Below, piece by piece: positions 1-14,300 of a stretch of DNA of 64,000 nt; the first letter of the stretch is position 1, and each line of letters starts with the position of its first letter. The notes under the pieces were generated by a model, which did not search any database, had not been told where the DNA came from, and saw nothing but the letters and a program-made list of their open reading frames with translations. Origin of the DNA: Chrysomallon squamiferum. Lineage: Eukaryota > Mollusca > Gastropoda > Neomphalida > Peltospiridae. Position numbers and translations under genes: made by a program. Where the stretch lies: NCBI GenBank assembly GCA_012295275.1, contig CM022679.1, forward strand, positions 7,644,169-7,708,168. Direction: 5' to 3'.

Positions 1-3000
1 AAGAATAGTTAACATTCCAGATTAATTTAAAAACAAATATAAATAAATAAAATTACAGATATGAAATATGCATGATATTAAAGATGTATCACTCATGCTT
101 ATCACATAATAATAGTATTTTTTTAAAGTAATATATATAATTTTTTTTTTTTATTTGTTTTATTTATTTTTTTATAAAAAAAAAAAATTTTGTCATTTTG
201 GTTTGTTCTTGAGGGTGGGGTGTTTGTTTCTTGCTTCGTTGTTGATTTTTCGGCAAAGCATAAATTATCCATCCATCTTCTTTAACATCACAATCATGAC
301 ACCAACATGTCGACATCGCATATCTCTTACAACCAATAATTTAACAAAGTGTACAGTGTGACAACTACTGTTCCAAACAGTAACGACTTCTAACAGAGCG
401 GAGGACAGATGCTCAATCAAATTACAATGTATGTTTGTTCAGAGTAAAACCACCACAAAGCTTTACTCAGATCGAGATGTGAATCCGAAGTAAGTTAAAT
501 AAAGGTGACTGGTGATGTATCACTTGTAATTAAATTGCTCTATGTAGGTTACCCAGCCCCAGTGGGGGGGACACTAGTTTGAATTTTTTCTTGGTGACAG
601 TAGATTGTTACAATCTTCTAACCCAGCATTACTAGGGGAGTGTTAGATAACTATATGAAGTCTTATCTCTGTAACTAATCTGCTAACATACTAACCAAAT
701 ACACACGGTAAAACAAGCATTACATGCACTGGGGCCCCTACCTACACACAACCATTTAATATTAATCATATATTTACTTACTGGTAATTTAAACAAAATT
801 AGTTTTTAAACATTAGCAAATATCTTTAGTTTAGCATATTTATCTATTTATTGACCGTATATCACAACATACACAGATTAGCATGGGTCCTGTATGTTCT
901 TAGGCCCCCAGGCAATTGCCTAGCGTGTCCATGCATTAAGATTTAATTAACACTTTTAGCTGGGCTGTCGATTTCTGACAGGAATACCTTTCTCACAATC
1001 CAGCCAGTATCCCATAACTAATTCATATATGAGATAGTGCTGCTAATCCGTGTAGCAACTCAAATTATCTGCCAGCGCATTACATTTTCATCCTATCTCT
1101 AAACTCAAGAATTATAAAATCTTTTTTTTTTTTTTTTTTTTAAAAGTTACTTTGCACTACCAAACCAGTTTAATTTGTTCAATGGATATTAAATTTAAAG
1201 AAGAACAATTCAACAAAAAACAAAAATAATAATAAAAATACAAATTATCATTTGGTATTTCATTTATTTTTTTAGACACGTCACTGTATAAAAAGTTATT
1301 ACAGACAATTATACTTCTTACAACAGTATATGAGATAAATCATTAACAAAGTCTGAACTGTTCTGGCTTGAACAGAAAAAAAAAGAAATATCAAAATAAT
1401 ATACTTAGTAGGTGTGCATTCATTAATACAAATGTTAGTTAAAAGAATATAAATTTATGTCTCTTAACTTAAAATGTAGCTTTGATGATACAAACAAAAT
1501 AGTCAAAACAGATTCTGAATACTTCCAAGTTTTTTGTTCTGTTTTTACTTATCAGTCCAGTCTTAATAAATATCCAAATATAACAAACAAGAGGATAGTT
1601 TGAAAATATCTGAGAACCCCCACATTTTTGTTTTGACGTCATTCCATGCAGGGTGGTCCGATTTGTTCTAAAAAGATTTCTATCAGTATCATCTGATTTG
1701 TTATGATTTTATAATCATATTGTTATCATTGATGACAAATCACCCAAAACAGAAAATAATAATTTGGAAGGATAAAGAATTTTTGCAGACTATTCATTCA
1801 TACAGTCAATGTACACTTTAATAATGCACTGGATACTAAAAGCAAAAAATGGTATTACAATAGATAAAATTACGATCTTTAATAAACTGAAGATCACAAT
1901 AAAAAAAATAAAAAATACCCTGTGATTCATATCATGATAACCTTTTTAAAGAAATACAGCAAAACTGGGACACAAGTTCCTTTTAACATCACTGTAGAAC
2001 TGAAAAAGTAATTTTTGTGCAAATGGGAAGGCCTGCATTCATTTTGGATATGATGGAAGTTTCTTTGTCAGTGACAATAACCTCTCAAATTAAAATGATC
2101 CATTATAATTTAATAATAATATTTTAATCTAACTTTATGCATTCATCTTTTGTGAATCATCTTCCTCCTTAAAAACCATTAGTAAAAAAACAGAACAGGA
2201 GAAATGCAATGATGGATGGATGGATGGATGAATGGAAAGAAGGACTGAAATGTGGACAACCATTTTGATGGAAAGGAATTTTAACAACAGTAAAATAATA
2301 TTGATATATATGATGGATTTCAATAATGTTTAAAAATGGATGAATGAATACTTAAGGACACCAAAGCACTAATGGTAATGACATATTGAATGTTTTTTAT
2401 ATATTGATTATTCCAGCATTGAAATCCGTTGTGGTTATGTCAAAGGCTACTTCTCAGTAGCAAGAGACGTTTTAATTTAATTAGAAAATAATTATATTCT
2501 CTGACATTCATACAAAGTATAATCAATAAAGCATACAAGGAAACATGATACACTGACTGAGTTCATATTTCTGTTTGTGCAGATGCAAAATGTAATGACA
2601 TGAAATCACCACTGTCCTGTTTGTTTAAGTAAAATTTTAAATAAAATGTTAAGTGTCTCAAAATTATCTCGAATGACTTTCAGGTGTATACCATACCTTA
2701 CACAGAGGGATAGTGTTAATGATAAAATAAATATATAAAATGTGTACAAGGAAAGTAGGTTAAAAAAAAATGACTCTATGTCTTGTAATTTTTCTTTTAT
2801 ATTCTTTTTTTTTTTTAAATTATTTTTTTAATTTTATTATTAATATTATCATTATTTATTTATTTATTTTTGTTTAAATAAATAAATAAATAATAATAAA
2901 AATCTTTTAACATTTATGTCTCAAGTTTGTTAGAGTTGCTTCCCTTCCCTATGCTATACTTGTTTCCTTTGTGATTTTCACATAACCATATTAAATTAGC

Positions 3001-4329
3001 TAGTGTCACTGGACTTTACACTATACAAAATTACTGAGCCTTTTAGGCTATTCTAATCTTTACCAGAATTCTACACAGGAATTCTATTTCACTAACACAA
3101 CCAGTTCATTGATGAATTTATCACTGAAATACAAGGCAATATGATGTAACACAGTGTTGTATATGTTATGTATAAAATACAATACAGTTTGTACAATATT
3201 ACATATAATACAAGTCATCTATAGACAGTATATTATTACAAACACTAACAAACATTGTAAAATACTGAATCATTACAGTTTGTAATTACTGTGAATTATT
3301 TTGATGTTTATTTAATTTTTAAACAGCATGATTTTCAATTTCCTGTAATAATAACAATAATAATAATAATAATGATAATAGTTATTAAAATAAAAAAATT
3401 AAAAGGGATAAATACAATTTTAAGTATATAAATTTAAGAACTGTTCAGAGATCATTTAAATATAAATTGTTTTTCTGTATTTTTCCATCAACAAAAATGA
3501 ATATTTTATATGAACTATCCTACATACAATAAATAACAATGATTTTTCATTAACTATGACAGTACTAATTCTCTGACAATATTCAAATGAAATTATTGAT
3601 GTTTTTGCTTAACCTTTTCTCTCTCATTTTTATTTATTCTTTTCTTTTAATCTGTAAACAAGTGGGTTTGATTTTAATTTAAAAGGAATACATTTTACTC
3701 CATACAACACAATGTGACCTTTCTAGTTTATTTTTCTTCAAAAAATAACACTGCAATATAACTTTTTGAACACTTCTCATAGCAACCGTTTATATAATTT
3801 CATAAAAAGCTATTATTATTAAATATATATATATCAAGATATCTATAAATGTGATATGTTTTTTGTAGCATCAAAATTAACTTCCATCATGATTATTTAT
3901 TTTATAAATTAATTCTGAATCTTCTCAATTGATTATTTTTTGAACAACTGAAAAACACAATAATTACAAACATTATTTATATTTGTTAATGCATTTTCTT
4001 CATTATTTAAAATAATTCTTAAAAAACACTAAAATAATTTCCCAAAATACCTATGATTCAAAGCTCATAGTAATTTTTTTATCTACAAATTTTTTTTAAA
4101 TATTGATTTTGGAGGTTTTAGGACTTTTTGGTTTTCTGTTACACCAGTTTTTGTTTTGCTAATCATTAAAACATTCTTTGTTTTTCTTCTGTGAATTTTT
4201 ATATCTTTTTACATTCTCTTCAACGTCTTTCCAGTTTGCTAGATGTGTCTTAGATAACACCAAAATGAGCTTAGAATTCAGATAACCAGCTGTTGCAGAC
4301 TTTTTTCACCTCACAGAAAAAAAGATGCA
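1..4329. other. Downstream flank / probable 3' UTR of TMEM94, no gene seen
   Basis: This stretch lies downstream of the TMEM94 stop codon (the gene runs leftward). It is very AT-rich, with poly-T runs, (TTTA)n and ATT-type repeats and no convincing coding frame. Minus-strand AATAAA polyadenylation hexamers are plausible at 3727-3732 and 3630-3635, but AT richness makes such hexamers common and I cannot choose one. GC-richer patches at about 540-650 and 860-1070 contain G/C runs and the palindrome AGGCAATTGCCT (910-921), and could be remnants of a mobile element. A perfect CRE octamer TGACGTCA lies at 1634-1641. A short foldback of TTTA and AAAT units lies near 2846-2905. Confidence 0.6.
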
Positions 4330-4586
4330 TTACCAAGGGGAGTTCATTCCCAGTTTAGTACCAAAGTCAAGTCTGGCTCTCTTTTGTCTTCTCACAGACA
4401 ATCTAAAAATAAATGTTAAAATAAAAATAAATGCATAAATCAGAAAACCAAAAATAACACAAATGAATTAAGACTTCCACTGAAACACTAAACCATAAAT
4501 TATTATAAAAATAAATAAATATAAATAAATAAATAAATAATAAAAACAACTGGTATATAAGAAATGTATTAGTTTTTATCAGAAAG

Positions 4587-4619
<33 letters not shown>

Positions 4620-7600
4620 CTGATTTAAATTTCACATCAGATACAGAAACCAAAAAGAATGATAATTATATTTTACAAACAAAATTTTTATCTCATGTAA
4701 AAGATTAAAAAGTTAAGATATTTCAGTACAAAGGTTTGGTGAAAAAAAAAAAAAAATTACAATTTGTGTGCTTAGTGGAACTGATAAAAACATAATTCAA
4801 TAATAAGTAGCTATAATTTAAATCATATTTAGAAACAAAAATATTTAACCAAAATTTCTTTCTTTAACAATCAATCAATCAATATGAACTTCATAAAAAA
4901 AAAAACCCAAAAATCGAACATTTTTTTAAAAAAGTAGTATTAATAACAACAAGTAAAAGATGATGAAATAGAAAGAAAGAAATATTTAATTTCCACTTAC
5001 TTAATTTCTCTTCTTTTGACCAGTTCATTCACTGTTACTATGACAATTGGCCAAACAAGACCAAGAACCCAGACAGCTGGGTGGACTTTGGAAAGAGGCA
5101 GAGACTGTTTCACATAATTATTCTGTACATACGTATCACAGACAAAATATACAACCTGCACAACCAAGCTGAAACCAGAAAATAAACACATCAGTAATAA
5201 GTAACAAATTGGTTATCAATGCTAGAGTCACTAACAAATAACATTTTCAACACTGAACTGACTAGTATCAACACCTGTCATTAATAAATATCAGGTTATC
5301 AACACTTGTCATTAATAAATATCAAGTCAATTATCAACACCTGTCATTAATAAACATCCAGTCAATTATCAACACTTGTCATTAATAAATATCAAGTTAT
5401 CAACACTTGTCAGTAATAAATATCAGTTTTCAGCATTATACTGACTAGTCACTAATATCAAGTCACTCATCAACACCAGTATGTACCAAGTAAGTTGTCA
5501 ATGCTAGTCTCTAGTTATTTATTAGGACCAGACTTACTAACAGATATCTTATCAGTTATCAATGATAGAAAAATAACTAATCAGTTACTCTATCCTTCAT
5601 TGATAAATATCTAGTGTGATAAAAAGATATCAACATTAGCATAAATGAGAAAAAAATGGTTTATTACATCTTCAGTATAATGAAAAAAAATTTTCAGAAA
5701 ACATCAAAACAAATCAGAAACATAAATTCACTGATGAATTACAAAATAAATAATAAAAAAAGTTACATTAAATAAATAAGTGATTTTTATCAATCCTATT
5801 GTCAAATCTAATATTACAACCTATTTAAATGTTCTCTGTAAATAATTAATTTATAATTTATTAAATTCATAATCTTAAATCTGATTTAATGGACAACTTC
5901 CTTGCAACTAATTTAAAGAAAATTTTCTTTTTACATGTCATCTCACTCTATATGTAAAATGAAAAATCTCTAACAATCCTGGCTTTTTCGATGTGTACTA
6001 CTTATACTCATATTAACAAGTGACTCATAATGGCAAGCTACTGTTTCCAGTCTATTGACTACTGTTGTATGATTAACACAGAACTCACAGTGTTGGTGTT
6101 ATAACTGACCACAGTCTGTTGGTGAATGGAGGTTTCTTCCACAGGTGGTCAGACCAGTGTACGTAGCTCATCGAAATACAAGCTGTAAAAAAACAAAAAA
6201 ACAAAAATTAAAATAAAATAAAATAACTCTGCAGTATTAATTCAGGTAAACAGTAATAATAATAATTTAATAAAATGATCTGTTAATAAAAATAGCAGTA
6301 GTGGTAGTAACAAGTTGTAGTTGTAGCAGTAGTAATTATAGTGGTAGTTGTAGTAGTATTAATAATATAATAGTAATATTAATAATAATGGAAATATAAT
6401 AATAATAGTAATAAAAATGATAATAATAACAATTATAATGACAATAACAATAATAATACAATACAAACATCCAAGTACAATAACTGCCAGGCCATCCTAA
6501 ATTCAAGGGAAATAACTAACATAAAAACCTAATCTGTGTATTACAAGTAACAAGTTTTTATTTCCTTATACTTACCATAATACAACACAAGTAAGAACAA
6601 AACTATGTTCTGAGCCAGGATTAAACCTCCAGAGTATTTTTCATACCAGGTTTTAAATGATCTGTTAATACTGACATTACTGGAATTTCTGTGAAATAAA
6701 GTAAAAAAAAATATTAAAATTTAAGACAAACACAAACAAACAGATTCAAATGATTTAGAAGAAATGTTTTTAAAAATTTTGTTTTAACATATTTAAAAAC
6801 AAGTGAAAAAATAGTATACAAAATTGATAAAAAACTTATTTATTGTTTATTTTCTACCAATTTTCTTTTATTTTATTTTCTTAATTACTTTTTTTTATTT
6901 TTTTTTTATTTAGATGGAAAATGAGACAAAGAGAAATAAAGGGGCAGAAATTGAAACAAAGAAAAAGAATTTAATAAAACTACAGAAACAAATTAAGAGA
7001 GAAAACGAGTGAAGAGAGAGAGAGACAAACAGAATCTCAAAAACAGATGGAGTAGAGACACACAAAGAGAAACAGAAAATGACTGACTGTAAGAATGTAA
7101 GTAACACCTGTTTTATAAACAGTACCTGAATTTGTACACATCACACACATGTTGCTCTGCCTCCCAGCAGAATGAGTGCAGAGTGAGACCAAAGCAGAGG
7201 AGAGGTATGATCACAGACGGCAAGTAGCGCAAAGCAAACTGAACAGAAAACTGCAGTATCATCTGAAAATAACATCAGCAACATAATTTGTTTTAAAAAA
7301 AAAAAAAAAAAAAAAAAAATGAATAGAATGTTTATGAATAGAATGTTTGATGAATAATTTTCTTACAAAAAAAAAAACATAAAATAATTTTAATAAATTA
7401 ATATAAACAACAACTGTAATAATAATTTTAAAATAATAATAATAAATAATTAATTAGTAAATTAATATAAACAACAACTGTAATAATAAAAAACAGTAAT
7501 AATAATAGTAACAACAATAATAATAATAATAATAATAATAAAGGCAGAATGAATGAATGCATGAGGTTTTATTTTTACTTTCACTTTTTTGTAAATGGTC

Positions 7601-8680
7601 ATGTTGTTGGGTTTTTTTAATTTTATTTCAACTGTGGAGTTTTCTCTCCAAAACACAAAATATCATTAAACATTTTTATTGTACTGGACTTAACGAACAA
7701 AACTACCTGCTTATTAACATGGTCTTTATTCTTTCTTGTAGCTATGTTCATAATTCTAGGATCCACAGGATTGCCCATCAGACTGAGTCCTAGGAGAGGG
7801 ATGACAACCAGGAGGAGCCAGAGGACGTGTCTGCTGGCCAGTATGGGTGGCAGGAGAAAAATACTGGCGAGCATTTGAGCAAGAGAGATGGACAGATTGA
7901 AACACAGCATCAGATAAAAACAGTTCCTCATAGCAAAGGTGAAGTGACGAGCCTGAAAGTAAATTTTGTTTTAAAAACATTTTAATAAAAATATGTAGAA
8001 TAAAGAAAACAATTGTGGGATAGAGATGGAAAACAAGGAATATAGGAATATAGAAGAATGAGATACATTATTAGAAAATCAGAAAAACAATAATACACTA
8101 ATTTTGACTTTTTGGAATTCTTGTTAATTTTAGTACTCAATATATTATTGAAATAATTATTTAAAAAGACCTGGATTGTAAACTAAAAAAAAATAAATAA
8201 TAAATTAATAACAATATAAATAACAAAATGGAAATATAAATTCAGAACAGATTATAAACACAGAATGAAATCAATTAACAAAGAAATTTTTTTAAATATT
8301 AATCAAATACCACCATGTGAAAAAAGAATAAAATAAAATTAAAAAAAAAAAAATGACTATCTGTTTCAAAACTACATTAATATCCAGAAATTACAATCAC
8401 CTACCTTATTATCTGTTTATAATTAATATCCAAAAATCTCTCATTATCTGTTTTAAATGATAATTCCGGAAAAGACTGAGTCTGTATTTTTAATAACACA
8501 CCCACCTCTGCAATGAGCTGAACGAGACACACATTGTCTCTGTGTCTGAAGGAGATGGGACAAGGTATACTGAGTAGGGTGGTGGCCAGGTGGTTGGGTT
8601 TGATGCATTCGATGCTGGACACTTCAGATGGTACAACATGCTTGGCACACAGCTGAGGAAACAGTGGTTCAATTCCAAAA
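4330..8680 (-). CDS. TMEM94: TMEM94 exons 23-29: C-terminal membrane domain (TM5-TM10) and tail
   Basis: Exons are 8506-8680, 7707-7952, 7126-7262, 6576-6688, 6089-6182, 5001-5168 and 4330-4402, residues 1013-1347. Exon 23 gives FGIEPLFPQLC and ISFRHRDNVCLVQLIAE. Exon 24 holds TM5-TM6 (SLAQMLASIFLLPPILASRH, then VLWLLLVVIPLLGLSLMG). Exon 25 holds TM7, exon 26 TM8, and exons 27-28 TM9-TM10 (VWVLGLVWPIVIVTVNELVK). Exon 29 encodes the basic tail ending TKLGMNSPW, followed by TAA at 4332-4330. The tail is nearly identical to the vertebrate C-terminus and fixes both the frame and the gene end. Confidence 0.95.
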
Positions 8681-11330
8681 CTAGAAAAACAAAAATAAAA
8701 TGTTTTTTTCTTTTTTAACCGACTGAATCAAATTTCTGTGTAAATAGAATAGTGAAGAATGAGAATTAATTATGTATGGATTAATGATATTAAATGATGA
8801 TGATGATGACATGGAAAAGAAACCTACCTGCAGTCAGCCTGTAAGAAAATTGGAGTGTTCTTCATGTTCATAGAACTGCCCAGACAGAGCACAACTTCAC
8901 CGTATTCCTGCAGTATTTTCATCATCTCCTTGGTGGCTAAATAACACAACACAGAGAAACATAATTATACTGTGTAGTGTTTATATGACATGTATACACT
9001 CCTGTGTATCAATATATATCAATCCCAGCATTCATAAAAGACACACAGACACACACACATTGTCTCTCTCTCACACTCACACACTCATTTATGACATTTT
9101 AAAATTAACTGGTTTTTAAAGAATCTCCTTTTTTCATGATTATTTCCATTGTTGTTCTTGTTGTTCTTGTTGTTAATATTTTAAGGGTTTTATAGTTTAT
9201 TTTGTTTCAAGGTTTTTTGGGGAGGGTTTTGTTTGTTTTTGCTTTTAAATTAACAAAACTGTGAAAAAAAAGTCAACCAAATTCCTAAATGCATTACATA
9301 GAAAGAAGCTGACGTATCTAACAAAACAATTTTATGACTATTACGTGTCTGTAACTCACTCTCAGGGGTGCAGTCTGTGAACAAATTGACCAGTAAAGGA
9401 ACGTTATCAACACTTTTCAGATGAGGTCGAATGTTCTCAATACCACGAGGTAATTTGGCCTGAAAATAAAACAATTTTTTTAATAACTGTATATATGATA
9501 TAATTCACCTTTTGTTACAATTCTGAGAAAAAATCATAATAATACGCTTAGAACACAGTGTTTTATTGCCTAAAGTGTCTACAGGAAGCAATTAATTAAT
9601 TAAAATCACTTTTGATTATAGTTTTAGGATATTTTGTAAAACTGGTCAACACTTTGAAAACTAAATGACATAATGCTTAAATACTAACAAAAAGAAGGCT
9701 TACAGTAGTACATAAATAAAGAAACCGTACCACATTATCGAGTGCGCCAGTCAAACTATCTGTGTTATCGGTAACATAGCTGGACGTGTAGCGACTATCA
9801 GACTGGAAGTCAACATCACCATCACCATCACCATCACCATCAGCATCATCCTCAGTACTAGAACTCCAGCCTCTCTTCCTCTCAGGTGCCAACAACCTTC
9901 CATCCTCAGCATTACCTGTCTTGTCGTCAGAATAGAAAACAGTTGAGTTGTCAAGTGATTTCTCGGGTAACAACTGTTTCATCTCAAATCTGACCTGAGG
10001 TTCGTCCACGTTGATCATGCTGGGTGCACTGATGCTGCGAGGGACCTGGATGTCGATGATGATGTTCCTAATGCTGTTCTGTGGATCTGGAACTAAGTGC
10101 TGACTGGAGGTGTGAGAGGGCAGCTGTGATGTGTCTCCTGCCACGTTGCCGTCTGCTGCTTTTCCTTCGTTGGAAAGAAGTGACACGTGACAGTTCCACC
10201 CGGCCTCCAGACCCATCTTCTCAGAAAATACCTGGAAAAAAAATTTTAGCTTTTTTTATTAAATTTTTTCAAATATTATGTTCATGTGGAATTATTTTTT
10301 TTTTTTTTTTTTTTTCCACCAAAAATATTTTAAAAAGAAAAATTAAATTTAATACCATAACAAAAAAGATTCACAAAATTTATTAATATTCAAATATAAT
10401 TAAACTTTGTATTATTATTATATTTTTCTTTTGTTGTTGTTGTTGCTTTAATATACTAACAATATAAAAAAGGTGATTATTATGTCCTTAGTATGTTCTC
10501 AACAGAAAATAATTTTCAAAAGAACACAAAAATAAAAATAAAAATGTTAATTTTACAATATTTTACTACAACAAAGTCTGTTAGATACAAAATTAGAAAC
10601 AACTTTATACAAAAAGAAATATTTAAAATGATTTACCCGACTTCGAAGTTCGTTTTCTTTAGAGAAGTGAACAAATCTGATACATGCACTCTCCAGTTTA
10701 TCGATAAGCTGTACTATGTCCTGAAACAGTACAGTTTAAAAATACATATTATTCTTTTCATTTTTAAATCATTAAATTTAATCCAATTTTATAAAATGTG
10801 CATTTTAAACTATGGATAAGACTAGAAGTAAAATGAGAGTAAGCTTTCTTTCAACTGGATGTTTTTGCAAGTTGTCTTTTTTCTTCTATTTTTTTTTTGT
10901 TATAAACTGTATTCACTGCTTTTTGATCAGTCATTTTCTTAATGGTTGTGGTTGAAATTAATGCTAAACTTAATACTGTAAACTTGATCTCTTAATATTC
11001 AGTTAATTTCTTAATTAATCCAGTATCACATACCTGTCTTGCTTGATACTGAAGAGTTACCATGCCAATAAAGATCTGATTATTCTGTGTTTCATAGCAA
11101 CCAGTAACATCATCTATAGAACTGACACTCTCTGTTTCCATCAGAGAATCAAAACTCAAAGATCTGATATCATTTGTTAACATATCTGATGAAATCACAT
11201 CCTCTTGTTCAGCATAACTGTGAAAAAAAATATATATAGTTAGAAAATAACTCAGCATATATTTTAGAATCAATTAAAACTATATTTTATGATGAATGAA
11301 TGTATATATGATTATTTTACACCAATGCTT

Positions 11331-11361
<31 letters not shown>

Positions 11362-14300
11362 CTATATCTGTGTGTGTGTGTGTGTAAATACTTTCAGTGA
11401 AATTATGACTCTGACATTAAAACATTTAAAAAGGCTTGAAATTTTTCTTTTACGATGTAGGTCAAATGACACCAATAATAATTATTATTTTTAAATTGTA
11501 ACATGAATGTTCCATTAGGGATCTAAAACTGTTTAAATTTAACTGTCAAACTGCTGTATAATGTGATCACCAACAACCCAGGACTACTGCAAGTCAAATT
11601 TTTTAATATTTTATATATATATTCTATATTTATACACACATGCATGCACAGTATGTATATGTGTTTGAGTGGATGTACATGTACATATTTGGTGTTTATA
11701 CGTATATGAGAAGGGAGTGTGTCTTTTATTCATCTGTGTATCTGTGTGTGTGTGTGTGTGTGTGTGTGTCTGAATGTTTGTGTGTGTATATGTGTGTGTG
11801 TATACATATATACATATGTATGTATGTATACAGAAGGATGTACTCCTGCTGGTATAAACTCTGATCTTACTACTGAGATCTGGCTATGGACAAGGCTGAG
11901 CGACTATTGTGGTCAGGCAGCTGAATGTAAATGTCTTCTAGAGCAGATCGGATGTTTCGTGACAATGGCCGATATGAAAAGGCAGTGCAGTACGTCGCCA
12001 TGCTGTTCCGATGATAGAAATCCAGAATCTTTTTACTGTGAAACAAATGATGATATTATTATATCTACTATAAAAAATAATTATTATTTTTTTTATTATT
12101 ATTATTTGTTAAAGACAAAAATATACTATATAAAATAAAGGACAAATTTATATTATCCTTTCAATAATAAAAATAATAAAATTTCAAAATACAGCATTGA
12201 ACTAAAATACACAAAAATAGGACTAAGATGAACTTCTTTTTAAATAACACAAAATATATACATTTCTCAAAATATTATATATTTAATTTTATATTTCTAC
12301 AAAATAATATTACTGACATATTTAATACAACCATGTGTTTAGAATAACTGTTTTAAATTAAAAATGTAACATGGTGAGATCAAAGAGCAAATTTATACAA
12401 AAATAAAAACACAACTAATTACCTACCGGTCATTTTCTGTAAGTAAGCAGACGTCATTTCCTGTCCAGTAATCAGTACAGCTCTCTAACAAAATGTCTGC
12501 TGTCCCTTGTGACAACAACTGTGACATTCCTGTTAACAAAAATTAACAAAAATATTCAAATGAAAAACAAAATATGCAATATTTTCAAAGTCAGACATCA
12601 TACAAAAATGTCCCTTATGACGATGATCTCATTATGTTACACGAAATACTGACAGACATAGTGTACATACTTCATTAGTTAAGGATGGTAGGTTCAAATT
12701 AATTACATAATAAATATTAGTATGTTACAAGTATATATCTTAATTCATTCAAAATAAAATAAAATTATACTTCTGTAGTCAGTGATTATAAAAAACATTA
12801 ATTTAAAAAAGAAAACTTTATATGTATATTTTAATTTAATCAAAATAAAATTTTATTAGTCATTATCAAAACATTATTAATTTAAAAAACAGAATTTTTT
12901 CTTTATATTTAAATTTATTAAAAATAAAATTACATCACTGCAGTCTGTTATTACCAAAGCAACATCAATTTAACAGAGTAAAAATAAGAGCTTTGCCTGT
13001 AATCTGATCTTTGACTACGACAGACATCATGTTTGGCATGGGAATCTTGTGCTGTATGAAAGATCGAGCTCTTTGGCTTCTTTCCTTGGCAGCTTCCTCT
13101 GCAGGCTGAAAAATAAAACAGTTAATTTAAAATGATTAACACTACCAGCTATCAGGTTCACATGTCAATACTCAGCAAGTACTGAGCCAGTATTAAGAAT
13201 TTTTCATTATGTAATTTTTCAATTTTCTCTAATATTCTAACAGAAATATTTTATACCACTCTTTAATAAAATAATATTAAAACTGACTTGAAATATATTA
13301 ATATTAATACCTTTTTGCAATATAATATTATAAATACTGCAACAATGCAATATCAGTACCATCCTGTGACATACTGATATAAATATTGTGCTGTAATAAT
13401 ATTAATCCTATCTCATAACATAACAATATATTTACCATCCTGTAATATATTAATATCAATACTGCCCTCTAACATAATATTAATAATGTCTTATAACATA
13501 CTAACATTAATACTATCTTGGAACTGACAAATGTTAATTTTGATCAGTAGCATGCTTATATTGTCTTGTAACATACTTATATTTTCTTGTAACATACTAA
13601 TTATTTAGTACCATCTTGTAATATACTAATATTTATATTGTAACATACTAATATTAATACCGTCTTATAATAATAATACTATTAATTCTGTCTTATATAG
13701 TCAACCAAAGCCATTTGTACCAAGATATGCGTACTTAAACCTTCACCTGATGTAACTATTTTAACCTATTAATTTGTTTACTGATTTTAAGCAGAACAAA
13801 CAAAATTACTTTAAAGACTGAGTTTGCAAGGATTGCCTTTTTCTCCCTTCCATATTCAACCAAATGGTATACAATTTTGTTTTTAATACAAAATTAGTAA
13901 TGCAAACTTTAAATTATGTTCAGTTTTAATTTTCTAAATATCAGCTCACCACTTGTCTGTACATTCCAAGAATCTCATGATGAGTAAAAGCTTTGACAGC
14001 TTTTTCTGAAAAACCAATCTCTCTGGCCAACTCGCACAGACATCTTAAAATAAAAACATAAAACAGAGTAAAATTAAGCTTAAGAATTTTAATTACCACT
14101 TCTAACAACATTTCTCCTTTAATAATTATTTTGTATGACAGCTTGTTTTATTAATCACATCATCACAATATGCTGTGTATTTTGTAATTCTCTTGGCAAC
14201 AAATTGACGAAGGATTCAGAATTAGCAAGTTTCACTTGTAATAAAACAAAACTAAGCATTATGTGATGATTATTCTGGGCAAAAGCATAATGACATAAAA

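Noticed and set aside
910-921. Palindrome AGGCAATTGCCT as a possible transposon end
   Set aside because: No matching inverted copy or target-site duplication found nearby; a single 12-bp palindrome is not enough.
8490-8678. Minus-strand frame MELNHCFLSC... over TMEM94 exon 23
   Set aside because: Wrong phase; the frame giving FGIEPLFPQLC and FRHRDNVCLVQL joins both neighbouring exons and matches the family.
11719-12138. Plus-strand 139-codon open frame
   Set aside because: It begins in a (TG)n repeat (Cys-Val run), ends in AT-rich sequence, and its complex middle is the antisense of TMEM94 exon 17.
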